A stretch of 64,000 nucleotides of DNA from Candidatus Zhuqueibacterota bacterium. GTDB taxonomy: Bacteria > Zhuqueibacterota > Zhuqueibacteria > Residuimicrobiales > Krinioviventaceae. Positions within the stretch are counted from its first letter, which is position 1. The number at the start of each line of letters is the position of its first letter. The stretch lies in NCBI GenBank assembly GCA_016928775.1, contig JAFGKD010000123.1, positions 1-64,000 of the forward strand, read 5' to 3'. Below the pieces are notes generated by a model. The model saw nothing but the letters and a program-made list of their open reading frames with translations. It searched no databases and was not told the DNA's origin. This document shows, piece by piece, positions 26,843 through 35,787 of this stretch. The translations under genes were made by a program, and so were the position numbers.

Positions 26843-28057
26843 TTACTGGGCGTATACAATCTTGCCGGCCAGAATTGTCTTTTGCACTTCAAGCGTGTCA
26901 CCGTTTCTGGTAAATACCACAAGGTCGGCGCGTTTGCCCGGCACAATTTCGCCTCGATCTGACAGGCCAAAATGTCGCGCCGGATTACGGGATGCCATGT
27001 GCACCGCATCGGCGAGGGAGCACTGGGTGTAGATCATTATATTCTGCACACCGCGGCCAATCGGCAGCGAGGCGCCGGCCAACACATTTTGCTCCGGATA
27101 TTTTATTGTACCATCCGGTGTCATCACAACTTTTTTCCCACCCGCGATATACTCTCCCGGCGGCATGCCGGCCAGGTCAAGGGCATCGGAAATGAGCAGA
27201 ACGCGCTCCGCACCTTTCACTTTATAAAAAGTACGCACCTCTTCAGGGCGCAGATGATGGCCATCGACGATCAGCGAAGGCGAGAGTCGATCGTCGGCCA
27301 ACTGCGGCCACAGTGGATTATTGTGCCGGTGAATCATGTTGGCGCAGCCGTTGCCGAGGTGCGTGGAGATGGATGCGCCGGCATCAACCGCCCGGCGAAT
27401 CTGTTCGGCATCGGCAGCAGTGTGTCCAATGCCGACAATGATCCCATGAGCCACGGCGTACTCTACCAGGTCAATGGCACCCTCTATCTCCGGCGCCAGG
27501 GTGAGAAACAGAATTTTTCCATCGGCTGCTTTTTGGTATTCACTCAATTGATTGATATCCGGCTGACGGACGAATTCCTGCAGATGAGCGCCGCGAAAAC
27601 CATCCTCAGGCGAAATGTAGGGTCCTTCCAGATGAAAACCGGGTATGGAATGTCCAATATCCTCTTGTCTCAGCGCCTCGGCCAGAACAGCAAAATTGGT
27701 TTTGATGCGTTGATGGCTGTTGGTGATGATGGTCGGGAAAAATGTTGTCACCCCGTTTTGCCACAGGGCTCGCGTTGCCCTACGGATGCCATCAACTGTC
27801 AGATCAGCGCCACTAAAGTCGATCGATGCATATCCGTTTATCTGGACATCGATAAATCCCGGCGCGATGTAGCTATTGTACGACGACTTGTCGGATTCCG
27901 GCAAACGAACAATTTTAGATAAAATGCCATCTTTTATATCGATTCGCACCGGCGATTGATCGAGATAAAATAGTCCTTCAATATGGCTCACATGTTCTCC
28001 TTGTCCCAAAAGCATGGGTGTAAGGAAAAACACAAGAAGCACAATTCGACATTTCAT
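26843..28057 (-). CDS. Exported NagA-like amidohydrolase
   Basis: About 404 residues. ATG 28057 has GGAGG at the right spacing and begins a signal peptide (CRIVLLVFFLTPMLLGQG). The body is an N-acetylglucosamine-6-phosphate deacetylase-type amidohydrolase: PGFIDVQINGY, metal ligand Glu in FHLEGPYISPEDG, His in GIGHTAADAEQ and THLGNGCANM, IVDGHHL, and the catalytic Asp in LISDALDLAGM. Cytoplasmic NagA acts on GlcNAc-6-P. Export implies a non-phosphorylated or cell-surface N-acyl substrate. 15 bases upstream of the NRAMP-like gene. Confidence 0.85.
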   Translation of the reverse strand: MKCRIVLLVFFLTPMLLGQGEHVSHIEGLFYLDQSPVRIDIKDGILSKIVRLPESDKSSYNSYIAPGFIDVQINGYASIDFSGADLTVDGIRRATRALWQNGVTTFFPTIITNSHQRIKTNFAVLAEALRQEDIGHSIPGFHLEGPYISPEDGFRGAHLQEFVRQPDINQLSEYQKAADGKILFLTLAPEIEGAIDLVEYAVAHGIIVGIGHTAADAEQIRRAVDAGASISTHLGNGCANMIHRHNNPLWPQLADDRLSPSLIVDGHHLRPEEVRTFYKVKGAERVLLISDALDLAGMPPGEYIAGGKKVVMTPDGTIKYPEQNVLAGASLPIGRGVQNIMIYTQCSLADAVHMASRNPARHFGLSDRGEIVPGKRADLVVFTRNGDTLEVQKTILAGKIVYAQ

Positions 28058-28094
28058 ATGCTCCTCCATTTTATTTTTTGAAATATGGAATGGT

Positions 28095-29045
28095 TCAGGC
28101 GCGCCACGGACGTTGCCGTTTCAGATCACTGGCTAAAATATTTTGAGCGATGGCGATATCTTCCTCAACCTGAAAATCGAACATGCCAACGCACAAAAAA
28201 TCTGCGCCATTTTCAAGGGCGTAGCGGAATCCTTCACGCGGATGAATAGCGCCGGCACCAAGCACTTTATAGGCGATCCATGGTTTGTCGACATCTTTCA
28301 TAAACTCGATGGTCTTTTCCGGCGTCTCCGCCCACACGCTATCGTGCCGCGGCATGGGTCCGGCAGACCAGTAGTTTTTCGCATTCAATGTTTTCATGTA
28401 AAAGTCGAGGGGAATACCTTCCCGTTCCATCGCCATCGGTACGTCAATCATGTGGCCGGCAAGTCCGCCCGGAATGCCATTGCTGCGAATAAGTTCAACG
28501 CCTCGTGCAAGCTCGTCAATTTTGCCAGCTTGCACCAGCTCATCCGCGACACCGCCGTGCACATAAGCCGCATCACACCCACTATCAATGGCCTTGAGAA
28601 TATCTGCTTTCCAGTCGTTCGCCGGCAGTTTGGCTTGACAGATCCACTGGATGTTGCCACCCTCTTTGTGCCAATAGTCATGAATTAAACGTTGTACATG
28701 GTTATCGATGCGAAGAATGGCCGTGTTGATGCCGTTCTCCTCACACAGTCTCCAGGTTTGAAATATTTTTTCGTCGGTGAAATAGTTCTTCAGGAGGGAA
28801 GAGACGTAAATAAGATCACGGCTGTGGGCAAATCCGCTGGTGAGATTACCGCCGCAGATAAGGCGACTGATCTCAAGATTGCCAAGTTTTCCTCTGGGGA
28901 AATTATTGATGGCTGTGTTTTTCTTTTGCCCGTCGTTTTCGCGCGCGAGCAAAGCCTTTTCCTCCAGACTAAGGGCCATCGCTGCTCCTGCGCCGGCAGC
29001 AAGAGATCGGGCTATAAAATGTCGTCGATTGACGTCTTTTCGCAT
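28095..29045 (-). CDS. Tat-exported TIM-barrel protein, aldo/keto-reductase-like
   Basis: 316 residues. The N-terminus NRRHFIARSLAAGAGA is a twin-arginine signal. The body starts GKLGNLEISRLICGGN, like aldo/keto reductases (LGxTGxxVSRLxxGGN), and continues as an alternating beta/alpha barrel with CDAAYVHGG and a C-terminal DFLCVGMFDF. The NADPH-binding C-terminal arginines of classical reductases are not obvious, so enzymatic class is uncertain. First gene of the cluster transcribed toward 24194. Confidence 0.75.
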   Translation of the reverse strand: MRKDVNRRHFIARSLAAGAGAAMALSLEEKALLARENDGQKKNTAINNFPRGKLGNLEISRLICGGNLTSGFAHSRDLIYVSSLLKNYFTDEKIFQTWRLCEENGINTAILRIDNHVQRLIHDYWHKEGGNIQWICQAKLPANDWKADILKAIDSGCDAAYVHGGVADELVQAGKIDELARGVELIRSNGIPGGLAGHMIDVPMAMEREGIPLDFYMKTLNAKNYWSAGPMPRHDSVWAETPEKTIEFMKDVDKPWIAYKVLGAGAIHPREGFRYALENGADFLCVGMFDFQVEEDIAIAQNILASDLKRQRPWRA

Positions 29046-29267
29046 GCCGTGCCTCCGTGCTATTCTTCATCAGATATGTTGTAGTGAAAGATGGCATTGT
29101 TTTCTGAATTTTGCAAGCTATAAAACACAAAACCACAAGATGGCAGAACAATGTCAGATAGATTGATATCGGATAGAACAATAATCCCGCCATTTGTCGG
29201 CCACTCATCTTTCTGTCAATATTTATTCATCAAGTGCCACAAACATTTAATTTTCATGACATAATAT

Positions 29268-29296
29268 TTGATTTCACCAGTGCAATTTGATATATT
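29268..29296 (+). promoter_or_regulatory. Probable sigma-70 promoter of radical SAM/AMP nucleosidase operon
   Basis: TTGATT at 29268-29273 and TATATT at 29291-29296 are separated by 17 bases. Transcription would begin near 29303, leaving about 20 bases before ATG 29324. The intergenic stretch 29046-29267 holds no other signal I can name. Confidence 0.6.
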
Positions 29297-29323
29297 GGCG
29301 GAACTTTGAATAACAGGCGTGCC

Positions 29324-30409
29324 ATGAACCAAACGGGACATACAGTGCAAAAGCTCTCTTTGAATAATCTCGTCAATAAATTAAATCCGGGTTTTGCCAA
29401 GGAAGTGGCGCTGATTCAGGTGCTGAAAGCACTGACGTTAAAACGATTGTGGAATGCGATTATCAATGTTCTCTCTTTTATTCTCTCGGGCATCACCAAA
29501 AAAACAATCGTATGGGGATATCCGCCAATTGTCAACGTCGAACCCACGAACATCTGTAACTTGCGCTGTCCGCTCTGCATTACTGGCAGCAAAAAAATGC
29601 AGCGACCCTACGGACGTATGAATTACGATCATTTCAAATCGTTTATCGATCAAGTGGCGGACAAAATTATTTATATCACACTCTACCATCAAGGCGAGCC
29701 GTACCTGCACCGGCAATTCAATGACATGGTGGCCTATGCCAGATCAAAAGGTGTATATGTCACAACCAGCACAAATGCACATTTTTTCACGCCCGAGTTA
29801 GCAGAGGAGATTGTACGCAGCCGACTGGACAGCATGATCATCTCATTAGATGGGGTCACCCAGGAAACATATGCAAAATATCGTATTGACGGCCAGCTCG
29901 ACAAAGTTTTGGACGGGATCAGAAATATGGTGGCCGCCAAGAAAAACGCCGGGAGCAAGGTGCCTTTTCTTTTTTTACAATTTTTGGTCATGAAACATAA
30001 CGAGCACGAAATCCCAATGATAAAAAGACTCGCCCGGGACTTGGGCGTAGATCGGTTGCTCATCAAAACAACCCAGGTGATGACCCTGGATGAGGCCAAA
30101 GAATGGTTGCCGGAGAGCGACAAATTTCGGCGTTACGAATTGACCGAGGACTCGTTCAAGGCAAAACAGGGAAAAGGTCTGTGTCCGCGCGTCTGGTTGA
30201 CAACTTTGGTTGATTGGGATGGTCAGGTTGTCCCCTGTTGCTTTGATAAAAATGGCGAATTTCCGATGGGTAATCTTGCGACAGGTCAAAAGTTCGCTGA
30301 TATCTGGCGAAACAAAAAATACAGCGATTTTCGACATGCCATGCTGACCGATCGAAATTCGATTGTTATCTGCCGTAATTGCAACTATGGCATTGGCCTG
30401 TTCAAGTAG
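29324..30409 (+). CDS. Radical SAM/SPASM domain protein
   Basis: About 361 residues. A TTG at 29306 would extend it, but the upstream promoter leaves almost no leader for that start. Cluster motif CNLRCPLC (CxxxCxxC) lies at about residue 78. The SPASM C-terminal region shows PRVWLTTLVDWDGQVVPCCFD and VICRNCNYG, binding one or two auxiliary 4Fe-4S clusters. Such enzymes often modify peptides, but some act on small molecules. No precursor peptide is visible. AMP nucleosidase follows nine bases later. Confidence 0.86.
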   Translation: MNQTGHTVQKLSLNNLVNKLNPGFAKEVALIQVLKALTLKRLWNAIINVLSFILSGITKKTIVWGYPPIVNVEPTNICNLRCPLCITGSKKMQRPYGRMNYDHFKSFIDQVADKIIYITLYHQGEPYLHRQFNDMVAYARSKGVYVTTSTNAHFFTPELAEEIVRSRLDSMIISLDGVTQETYAKYRIDGQLDKVLDGIRNMVAAKKNAGSKVPFLFLQFLVMKHNEHEIPMIKRLARDLGVDRLLIKTTQVMTLDEAKEWLPESDKFRRYELTEDSFKAKQGKGLCPRVWLTTLVDWDGQVVPCCFDKNGEFPMGNLATGQKFADIWRNKKYSDFRHAMLTDRNSIVICRNCNYGIGLFK

Positions 30410-30418
30410 GAGTAAAAA

Positions 30419-31255
30419 ATGCGCCAGAACACCCTGGATGACCAGTTTTATCATGAGCTTCGTAGCAAGCTGACATATAATAACGCGGACAAACAAAAAA
30501 TTGCTCGCGATATGTTGGAGCGATACACCGGCTCTTCGATCAGTGATTTTCAAAAATATATTTTATTGACCAATTTTCATAAATACATGGATGTTTTTGC
30601 GCAGCGCTACGGGGCTGAAGTGCATACCGGCTCTGTCTGGTCTGCGGTGCATTGCCGTGAATGCAAGGTGAGCATGATAGATTTTAAAATTGGCGCGCCA
30701 ACTGCCGCGCTGGTGATTGAGCTTTTAAGTGTTATCGAACCTGAAGCAGTGCTGTTTCTCGGTATGTGCGGTGGATTACACCATTCGCTCGTGGTTGGCG
30801 ATTTTATCCTGCCCATGGCCGCCATTCGTGACGAAGGCGTCTCGCATCACTTTATACCGCCGCAGGTACCGTCGTTGCCAACGTTCAAAATCCAGAAATT
30901 TGTCAGTCAAATGCTGGTCGAAGAAGGATTGGATTACCGCACCGGTGTCGTGCACACTACGGATTATCGTTTTTGGGAATTTGATGATGCGTTCAAGCGA
31001 AAGCTGTACGAAGAGCGCGCCATCGCTATTGAAATGGAATCGGCAGCGCTATTTTCCGTCGGCTTTGTCAGCAAAGTTCCCATTGGCGCACTGCTGCTGG
31101 TGTCAGACCTGCCCTTGAAGAGAGAAGGTATTAAAACAAAAGAATCAGCGACGAATGTTTTTGCTTCATTCACTGCGCAGCATATCCATATTGGCATCAA
31201 GGCAATTACCGAAATTCAAAACAAAGGCGAACATATTCGGCATTATCGCTGGTGA
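30419..31255 (+). CDS. amn: AMP nucleosidase
   Basis: 278 residues of the nucleoside-phosphorylase fold. GMCGGLHHSLVVGDFILPMA is the phosphate/ribose pocket region, and AIAIEMESAALFSVGF is the EMES motif that contacts ribose. It matches the shorter AMP nucleosidase form found in Bacteroidetes and relatives. It hydrolyses AMP to adenine and ribose 5-phosphate. AGGAG lies just before the ATG, overlapping the end of the radical SAM gene. Confidence 0.87.
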   Translation: MRQNTLDDQFYHELRSKLTYNNADKQKIARDMLERYTGSSISDFQKYILLTNFHKYMDVFAQRYGAEVHTGSVWSAVHCRECKVSMIDFKIGAPTAALVIELLSVIEPEAVLFLGMCGGLHHSLVVGDFILPMAAIRDEGVSHHFIPPQVPSLPTFKIQKFVSQMLVEEGLDYRTGVVHTTDYRFWEFDDAFKRKLYEERAIAIEMESAALFSVGFVSKVPIGALLLVSDLPLKREGIKTKESATNVFASFTAQHIHIGIKAITEIQNKGEHIRHYRW

Positions 31256-31394
31256 AGGGATAAGCCTATCACGCTGGTTGTACGGTGTTTGCTGCAAAAC
31301 GCTCATGACATCATGCAGTTTGGGGAAAATCGCTGCAATTTTTTCCTCCGATAGCACGCCTGGCCCGCTCGGCATGTGCGTGACAAGTTACTCT

Positions 31395-32555
31395 CTAGCT
31401 TATGGCAAGATAGTGACATAGTCGTTCTATTCCTATTCGGATGTTCGCAAGTGAATTCGCATAGGAAAAACGCAAAAAACCTTCAGCATTACTGCCAAAA
31501 TCGATCCCGGGATCGAGGGCGACGTGAGCTTTTTCCAGAATGTCGAAGGCGATGTGAAATGAATCGTTACCGAGAAATCGGGCATCCGCAAGAATGTAAA
31601 ATGCCCCCCGCGGTTCATAGGCAATTTTAAAGCCAAGTTTTGGGAGCTCATCAAGTAGATAACGACGTCGTTCATCGTAAAGCCGAACCATCTCGTCGAG
31701 CTCAGGATGAACATCGTTGAGAGCCGACACCCCGGCCCATTGCGATATCGAATTGGCGCAGATGAACAGGTTTTGTTGCGATTTTTGAATTGCCCTGACA
31801 TATTCTTCGGGAGCAATGATATAACCAAGACGAAAGCCGGTCATGGCGTAATATTTTGAAAAGCCATTGAGTACAAAGGCACGATCGGTATACTCGAGTA
31901 TCGAGTGCGCTTTGTCGCCATACACCAGACCGTGATAAATTTCATCCGAGATAATCATAATGCCCAGGTCTGCCAAGTCCTGCATGGTTTGCGGTGGGAT
32001 GAGTATGCCGGTAGGATTGGCCGGACTGTTGATGAGAATGGCTCTGGTTTTTGGGGTGATGTGCCTCTGGACTCGTTCAGGATCAAAAATAAAACCGCAC
32101 TCAGCGCTCACCGGGATTTGTACGGTCTCCCCGCCAATATAGCGAATGAAATTGGGATAACAGGCATACGCCGGATTGGACAAAATGACCTGATCACCCG
32201 AGTTGATGAGGGCACACAGCACGAGCAGCAATGCCGGCGATGTTCCCTGGGTAACGATCACTCTTTCCGGCGAGACGTCCACGCCATAGGAACGCTTGTA
32301 ATGTTGTGAAATTGCTTGCCGGAGAGGGTGAATGCCCAGGCTGTGGGTATAGTGTGTTTCACCTCGCTGGAGTGCCTGAATAGCCGCCTGTGTGACTTTG
32401 GCGGGCGGCGCAAAATCCGGTTCACCAACCTCCATGTGAATGATCCGATGACCCGCGGCCTGCAACGCCTGAGCACGCTCCAGCACCTCCATAACAATAA
32501 ATGGAGGAATATTTTCTGATCGTTTCGCAATCATCTCAATGTACTTTTTTTTCAA
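31395..32555 (-). CDS. Class I pyridoxal-phosphate aminotransferase
   Basis: 386 residues with the fold-type I aminotransferase pattern: MEVGEPDFAPP at the N-terminus, ILINSPANPTG, the aspartate in IISDEIYHGLVYG, and the Schiff-base lysine in NGFSKYYAMTGFRLGY. An arginine near the C-terminus (FLRFSYANS) should bind the substrate carboxylate. Probably an aspartate/alanine-type transaminase; the amino donor is not determinable. ATG 32534 is an alternative start. Confidence 0.9.
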   Translation of the reverse strand: MKKKYIEMIAKRSENIPPFIVMEVLERAQALQAAGHRIIHMEVGEPDFAPPAKVTQAAIQALQRGETHYTHSLGIHPLRQAISQHYKRSYGVDVSPERVIVTQGTSPALLLVLCALINSGDQVILSNPAYACYPNFIRYIGGETVQIPVSAECGFIFDPERVQRHITPKTRAILINSPANPTGILIPPQTMQDLADLGIMIISDEIYHGLVYGDKAHSILEYTDRAFVLNGFSKYYAMTGFRLGYIIAPEEYVRAIQKSQQNLFICANSISQWAGVSALNDVHPELDEMVRLYDERRRYLLDELPKLGFKIAYEPRGAFYILADARFLGNDSFHIAFDILEKAHVALDPGIDFGSNAEGFLRFSYANSLANIRIGIERLCHYLAIS

Positions 32556-32868
32556 TATAGAGGATCATGTTGCATATTTCAAGCGAAAAGTGATCCATTA
32601 ACTTTGATCAGTGATTGAGGTCCTGGCTTCAAGTTTTTTTGCTTGATTTTTAGCCGTTATTAATGTAATTTACCCAGCTATTAAATAAAAAGTTCTCATC
32701 ATGACGAAAAACGAAAAGGTGAGGGTGAATAGTCCTTTTAAAAAGAATTGGCATAATGACAGCGGACTCTGCTATTACTTGGTCTACATTCATAACAAGT
32801 GCATTCAAATTTGAGTGCACTTTTTTTGTTTAAAGAGTATGCTTGTTCAAGCATAAGGAGACATTATT
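32556..32868. other. Intergenic region with orphan terminator and possible small transcript
   Basis: 313 bases without a conventional gene. A strong rho-independent terminator (32797-32828) faces the plus strand, although no annotated plus-strand gene precedes it. A weak promoter-like pair (TTGATT then TAATTT, 17-base gap) lies at about 32650-32680. A 37-codon frame (32701-32814, MTKNEKVRVN...) ends inside the terminator and has no ribosome binding site. A perfect 8-base stem (TATGCTTG/CAAGCATA, 32838-32855) precedes AAGGAG of the next gene. Confidence 0.4.
32797..32828 (+). terminator. Rho-independent terminator
   Basis: Near-perfect stem AAGTGCATTCAAA/TTTGAGTGCACTT with one G-T wobble, followed by a run of eight Ts. 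Confidence 0.8.
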
Positions 32869-33600
32869 TTGCAACAGGTTTTGGAAACGCTGATAGAATT
32901 GCAAGAGGTTGATTCTAAGCTTCAGCGGCTTGAAGCCGAAAAAGGTGATTTACCGGAAAAAGTTGAAAACTTGAGCAATGAGATACAGCACATCCGCGCA
33001 TCTCTCGATCAGAAAAAAGAAGAGATGACGACCATCATTGTTGAAAGAAAATCGACCAGTCATGATGTTGAAATATTTCAGCAAAAGCTAAAAAAATATA
33101 AAGTCCAATTATATCAGGTTAAAACAAACAAAGAGTATGATGCCATTACGCTTGAAATAGAGACGACTGAACAAAAAATAGATGAACTGGAGTATAAAAT
33201 ACTGGAATTCGAAGAAGCCCAGAACAAGCTTAAGGGTGAAATTTCCAACATTGAAACGCAACTGAATGAACTCAGCACATTGCTCGTTGACAAGAAAAAA
33301 GACCTGGAGATCAAGTTATCAGCAACGAGAGCAGAAGAAGAAACATTGCGAGGCCAACGCACTACTCTGGTTCAAAAGCTGCCGAGACCAATTTTATCAT
33401 CCTATGAACGGATTCGTCTGGGTCGTGGCGGCGTGGCTGTTGCCAAGTTAATAAACGGCGCCTGTAGCGCCTGTTCAAGCCGTATTCCGCCGCAGCGAGG
33501 ATTAGAAATCCGCATGATGAACAAGATCAACTTGTGTGAAGTGTGCGGACGAATCGTTGTCTGGAAACCGGAATATACAGCAATGAATGAGACAGAATAG
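32869..33600 (+). CDS. Coiled-coil C4 zinc-ribbon protein
   Basis: 243 residues. Starts with TTG preceded by AAGGAG. Residues about 1-170 are a long antiparallel coiled coil (heptads of Leu with Glu/Lys). The last ~45 residues carry four cysteines in CSACSSRIPP and LCEVCGRIVVW, the C4-type zinc ribbon (CdsZ/DUF164 family) widely conserved next to rnpB. Proposed nucleic-acid or ribosome-associated role is not established. A 7-base stem (ATGAGAC/GTCTCAT) overlaps its stop codon. Confidence 0.88.
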   Translation: MQQVLETLIELQEVDSKLQRLEAEKGDLPEKVENLSNEIQHIRASLDQKKEEMTTIIVERKSTSHDVEIFQQKLKKYKVQLYQVKTNKEYDAITLEIETTEQKIDELEYKILEFEEAQNKLKGEISNIETQLNELSTLLVDKKKDLEIKLSATRAEEETLRGQRTTLVQKLPRPILSSYERIRLGRGGVAVAKLINGACSACSSRIPPQRGLEIRMMNKINLCEVCGRIVVWKPEYTAMNETE

Positions 33601-33630
33601 TCTCATCACTATTACTCTGTAAATAATAAT

Positions 33631-33992
33631 CCAAAGCAGGTCAGACGATCGCGTTCCACCATCGGTGGAATGAGGAAAGTCCGAACTCCATAGGGCAGGG
33701 TGGTCCGTAACACGGACTCCGGGTGACCGGGGGAAAGTGCCACAGAAAATACACAGTCCCGCCCTGCGGGATAAAGGTGAAATGGCGAGGTAAGAGCTCA
33801 CCGCTTCAATGGTGACATTGAAGGCAGGGCAAACCCCACCCGGAGCAAGACCAAATAAGCGGAGAGAGGCGGCCCGTCTCATTTGATCCGCGGGTAGGTC
33901 GCTTGAGATGCCGGGCAACCGGCATCCCAGATAAATGATCGTCATCCCGCCGCAAGCGGGACTACAGAATTCGGCTTATCGACCTGCTTTGG
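33631..33992 (+). ncRNA. rnpB: RNase P RNA, bacterial type A
   Basis: The 5' and 3' ends form a perfect 12-base P1 helix (CCAAAGCAGGTC with GACCTGCTTTGG). Conserved core elements are present: GAGGAAAGTCCGAACTCC near the 5' end, ACAGAAAATACA, and GGTAAGAGCTCACCGC. The RNA cleaves tRNA precursor leaders. It lies between the zinc-ribbon protein gene and recJ. Confidence 0.96.
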
Positions 33993-34050
33993 CTTTTATA
34001 TATTTCATTCTCCGATCTCGTCGGGTCGGGTAGACGGGAGTTCATTTTTC

Positions 34051-35751
34051 ATGGATCTCAAATGGATTGTCGAAGATAACGTTGACAAGGAGGAGATTTA
34101 TCAACTCGCGGCCGAATTAAACGTGCCGCACATTATTGCACAAATTCTATTGCGCCGAGGCGTTACGGATTTAATATCAGCTCGGAAATTTTTTCATCCC
34201 AGCGTAGATCAATTTTACGATCCTTTCCTCATGCAAGATATGGAAAAAGCCGTTGAACGCTTGCGCCGCGCCATCTTGAGCGATGAAGAAATTTTAATCT
34301 ACGGTGATTATGATGTGGATGGAATCACATCCGTTTCGTTCCTCTATTTGACGCTGAAAGAACTGGGCGCTCATGTCAGCTATTATATTCCGGATCGCCA
34401 GGAGGAAGGTTATGGATTATCGGCACAAGGAATCGAAGAAGCAAAAAAACGCAATATTAACTTGATTGTCACCGTTGATTGCGGTATCACCGGCCACGCA
34501 GAAATTGATCTGGCCAATTCTGCCGGCATCGATGTTATTGTCACTGACCACCATGAACCGGGGCCAACATTTCCGAATGCTGTTGCTGTGGTTGATCCCA
34601 AGAGACCGGATTGTCAATATCCCTTCAAGCAGTTGGCTGGTGTTGGCGTTGCTTTCAAGTTAGCACATGGCCTGTTGCAGCGCATGGAAATTGATGCCTC
34701 TATTCTGGAAAATTACATCGAGTTGGTCGCTATCGGCACATCAGCGGACATTGTGCCGCTCGTTGATGAAAATCGAATTTTCGTCAAAGCCGGGCTCACG
34801 GCGCTCAATAACAGCGAAAATACCGGAATGAAAGCACTGATCAAAGCGGCGGGAATATATGGGCGCGAGATCGGCACCGGGCAAATTGTTTTTATCATTG
34901 CACCCCGCATAAACGCGGTTGGTCGTATGGGCAACGCGGAACGTGCCGTTGAATTGCTGACCACACACGATGAGGTCGAGGCGGAGCGCATTGCGGCTAT
35001 TTTGGAACGTGAAAATCAACACCGCAAAAATGTGGACGAAGAGGCATTTAACGAAGCGATTCGCCAAACCGAGGAGCAGTTTGCCGGCAATAGCAAAGCC
35101 AGCTCGATTATTTTGCACAAACAAGGCTGGCACACTGGCGTCATCGGTATCGTCGCATCGCGCGTGGTCGAAAGATATTATCGTCCGACGATTCTCATCT
35201 CGGTGGATGGCGGTGTCGGAAAAGGCTCTGCACGCAGCGTTCCCGGATTCGATTTGTATGAAGCTTTGAAACAGTGTGAAGATTTGTTTATAGGATTCGG
35301 CGGCCACAAGTATGCAGCGGGGTTGACTATTGCCGAGAAAAATATCGATACTTTCAAGAATCGCTTTGAAGCCATTGCCAAACAATATCTGACACCCGAA
35401 CATTTATCGCCAAAATTATATATCGAAGCTGAAATAAGACTTGGCAATATTGATGAAAAGTTTGTAAAATTACTCAAAATGTTTGCGCCGTTCGGACCAC
35501 AAAATATGCGTCCGGTTTTTATCTCGAGAAATTTGCAGATCATTGGCTCACCGTCAATTGTTGGTAAAAATCATCTAAAGTTCAAAGTGCGTCAAGATGA
35601 CAAGATTTACGATGTCATTGCATTTAATATGGGCGAATTGCTGTATCGGCTGACACCTGGCGAAGCGAATCTCGATATGGCCTACGTTATCGAAGAAAAT
35701 GTCTTTATGGGGCGGCGCTCCATTCAATTACGCGCAAAAGATATCCGATAA
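34051..35751 (+). CDS. recJ: Single-stranded-DNA exonuclease RecJ
   Basis: 566 residues, normal length. DHH-family motifs: YGDYDVDGITS (motif I), VDCGITG, TDHHEPG (DHH), then the DHHA1 domain with GFGGHKYAAGL binding nucleic acid, and a C-terminal OB-fold. It degrades single-stranded DNA 5' to 3' in recombination and repair. Confidence 0.95.
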   Translation: MDLKWIVEDNVDKEEIYQLAAELNVPHIIAQILLRRGVTDLISARKFFHPSVDQFYDPFLMQDMEKAVERLRRAILSDEEILIYGDYDVDGITSVSFLYLTLKELGAHVSYYIPDRQEEGYGLSAQGIEEAKKRNINLIVTVDCGITGHAEIDLANSAGIDVIVTDHHEPGPTFPNAVAVVDPKRPDCQYPFKQLAGVGVAFKLAHGLLQRMEIDASILENYIELVAIGTSADIVPLVDENRIFVKAGLTALNNSENTGMKALIKAAGIYGREIGTGQIVFIIAPRINAVGRMGNAERAVELLTTHDEVEAERIAAILERENQHRKNVDEEAFNEAIRQTEEQFAGNSKASSIILHKQGWHTGVIGIVASRVVERYYRPTILISVDGGVGKGSARSVPGFDLYEALKQCEDLFIGFGGHKYAAGLTIAEKNIDTFKNRFEAIAKQYLTPEHLSPKLYIEAEIRLGNIDEKFVKLLKMFAPFGPQNMRPVFISRNLQIIGSPSIVGKNHLKFKVRQDDKIYDVIAFNMGELLYRLTPGEANLDMAYVIEENVFMGRRSIQLRAKDIR

Positions 35752-35787
35752 TCACTGAAACCTTTCACCTCGTTAAAGGGAAAAAGC

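Noticed and set aside
26972..27922. 316-residue open frame opposite the NagA-like gene
   Set aside because: Antisense shadow of a well-supported amidohydrolase; no ribosome binding site and no family.
33502..33945. 147-residue frame opposite rnpB
   Set aside because: Lies across the RNase P RNA; composition follows the RNA.
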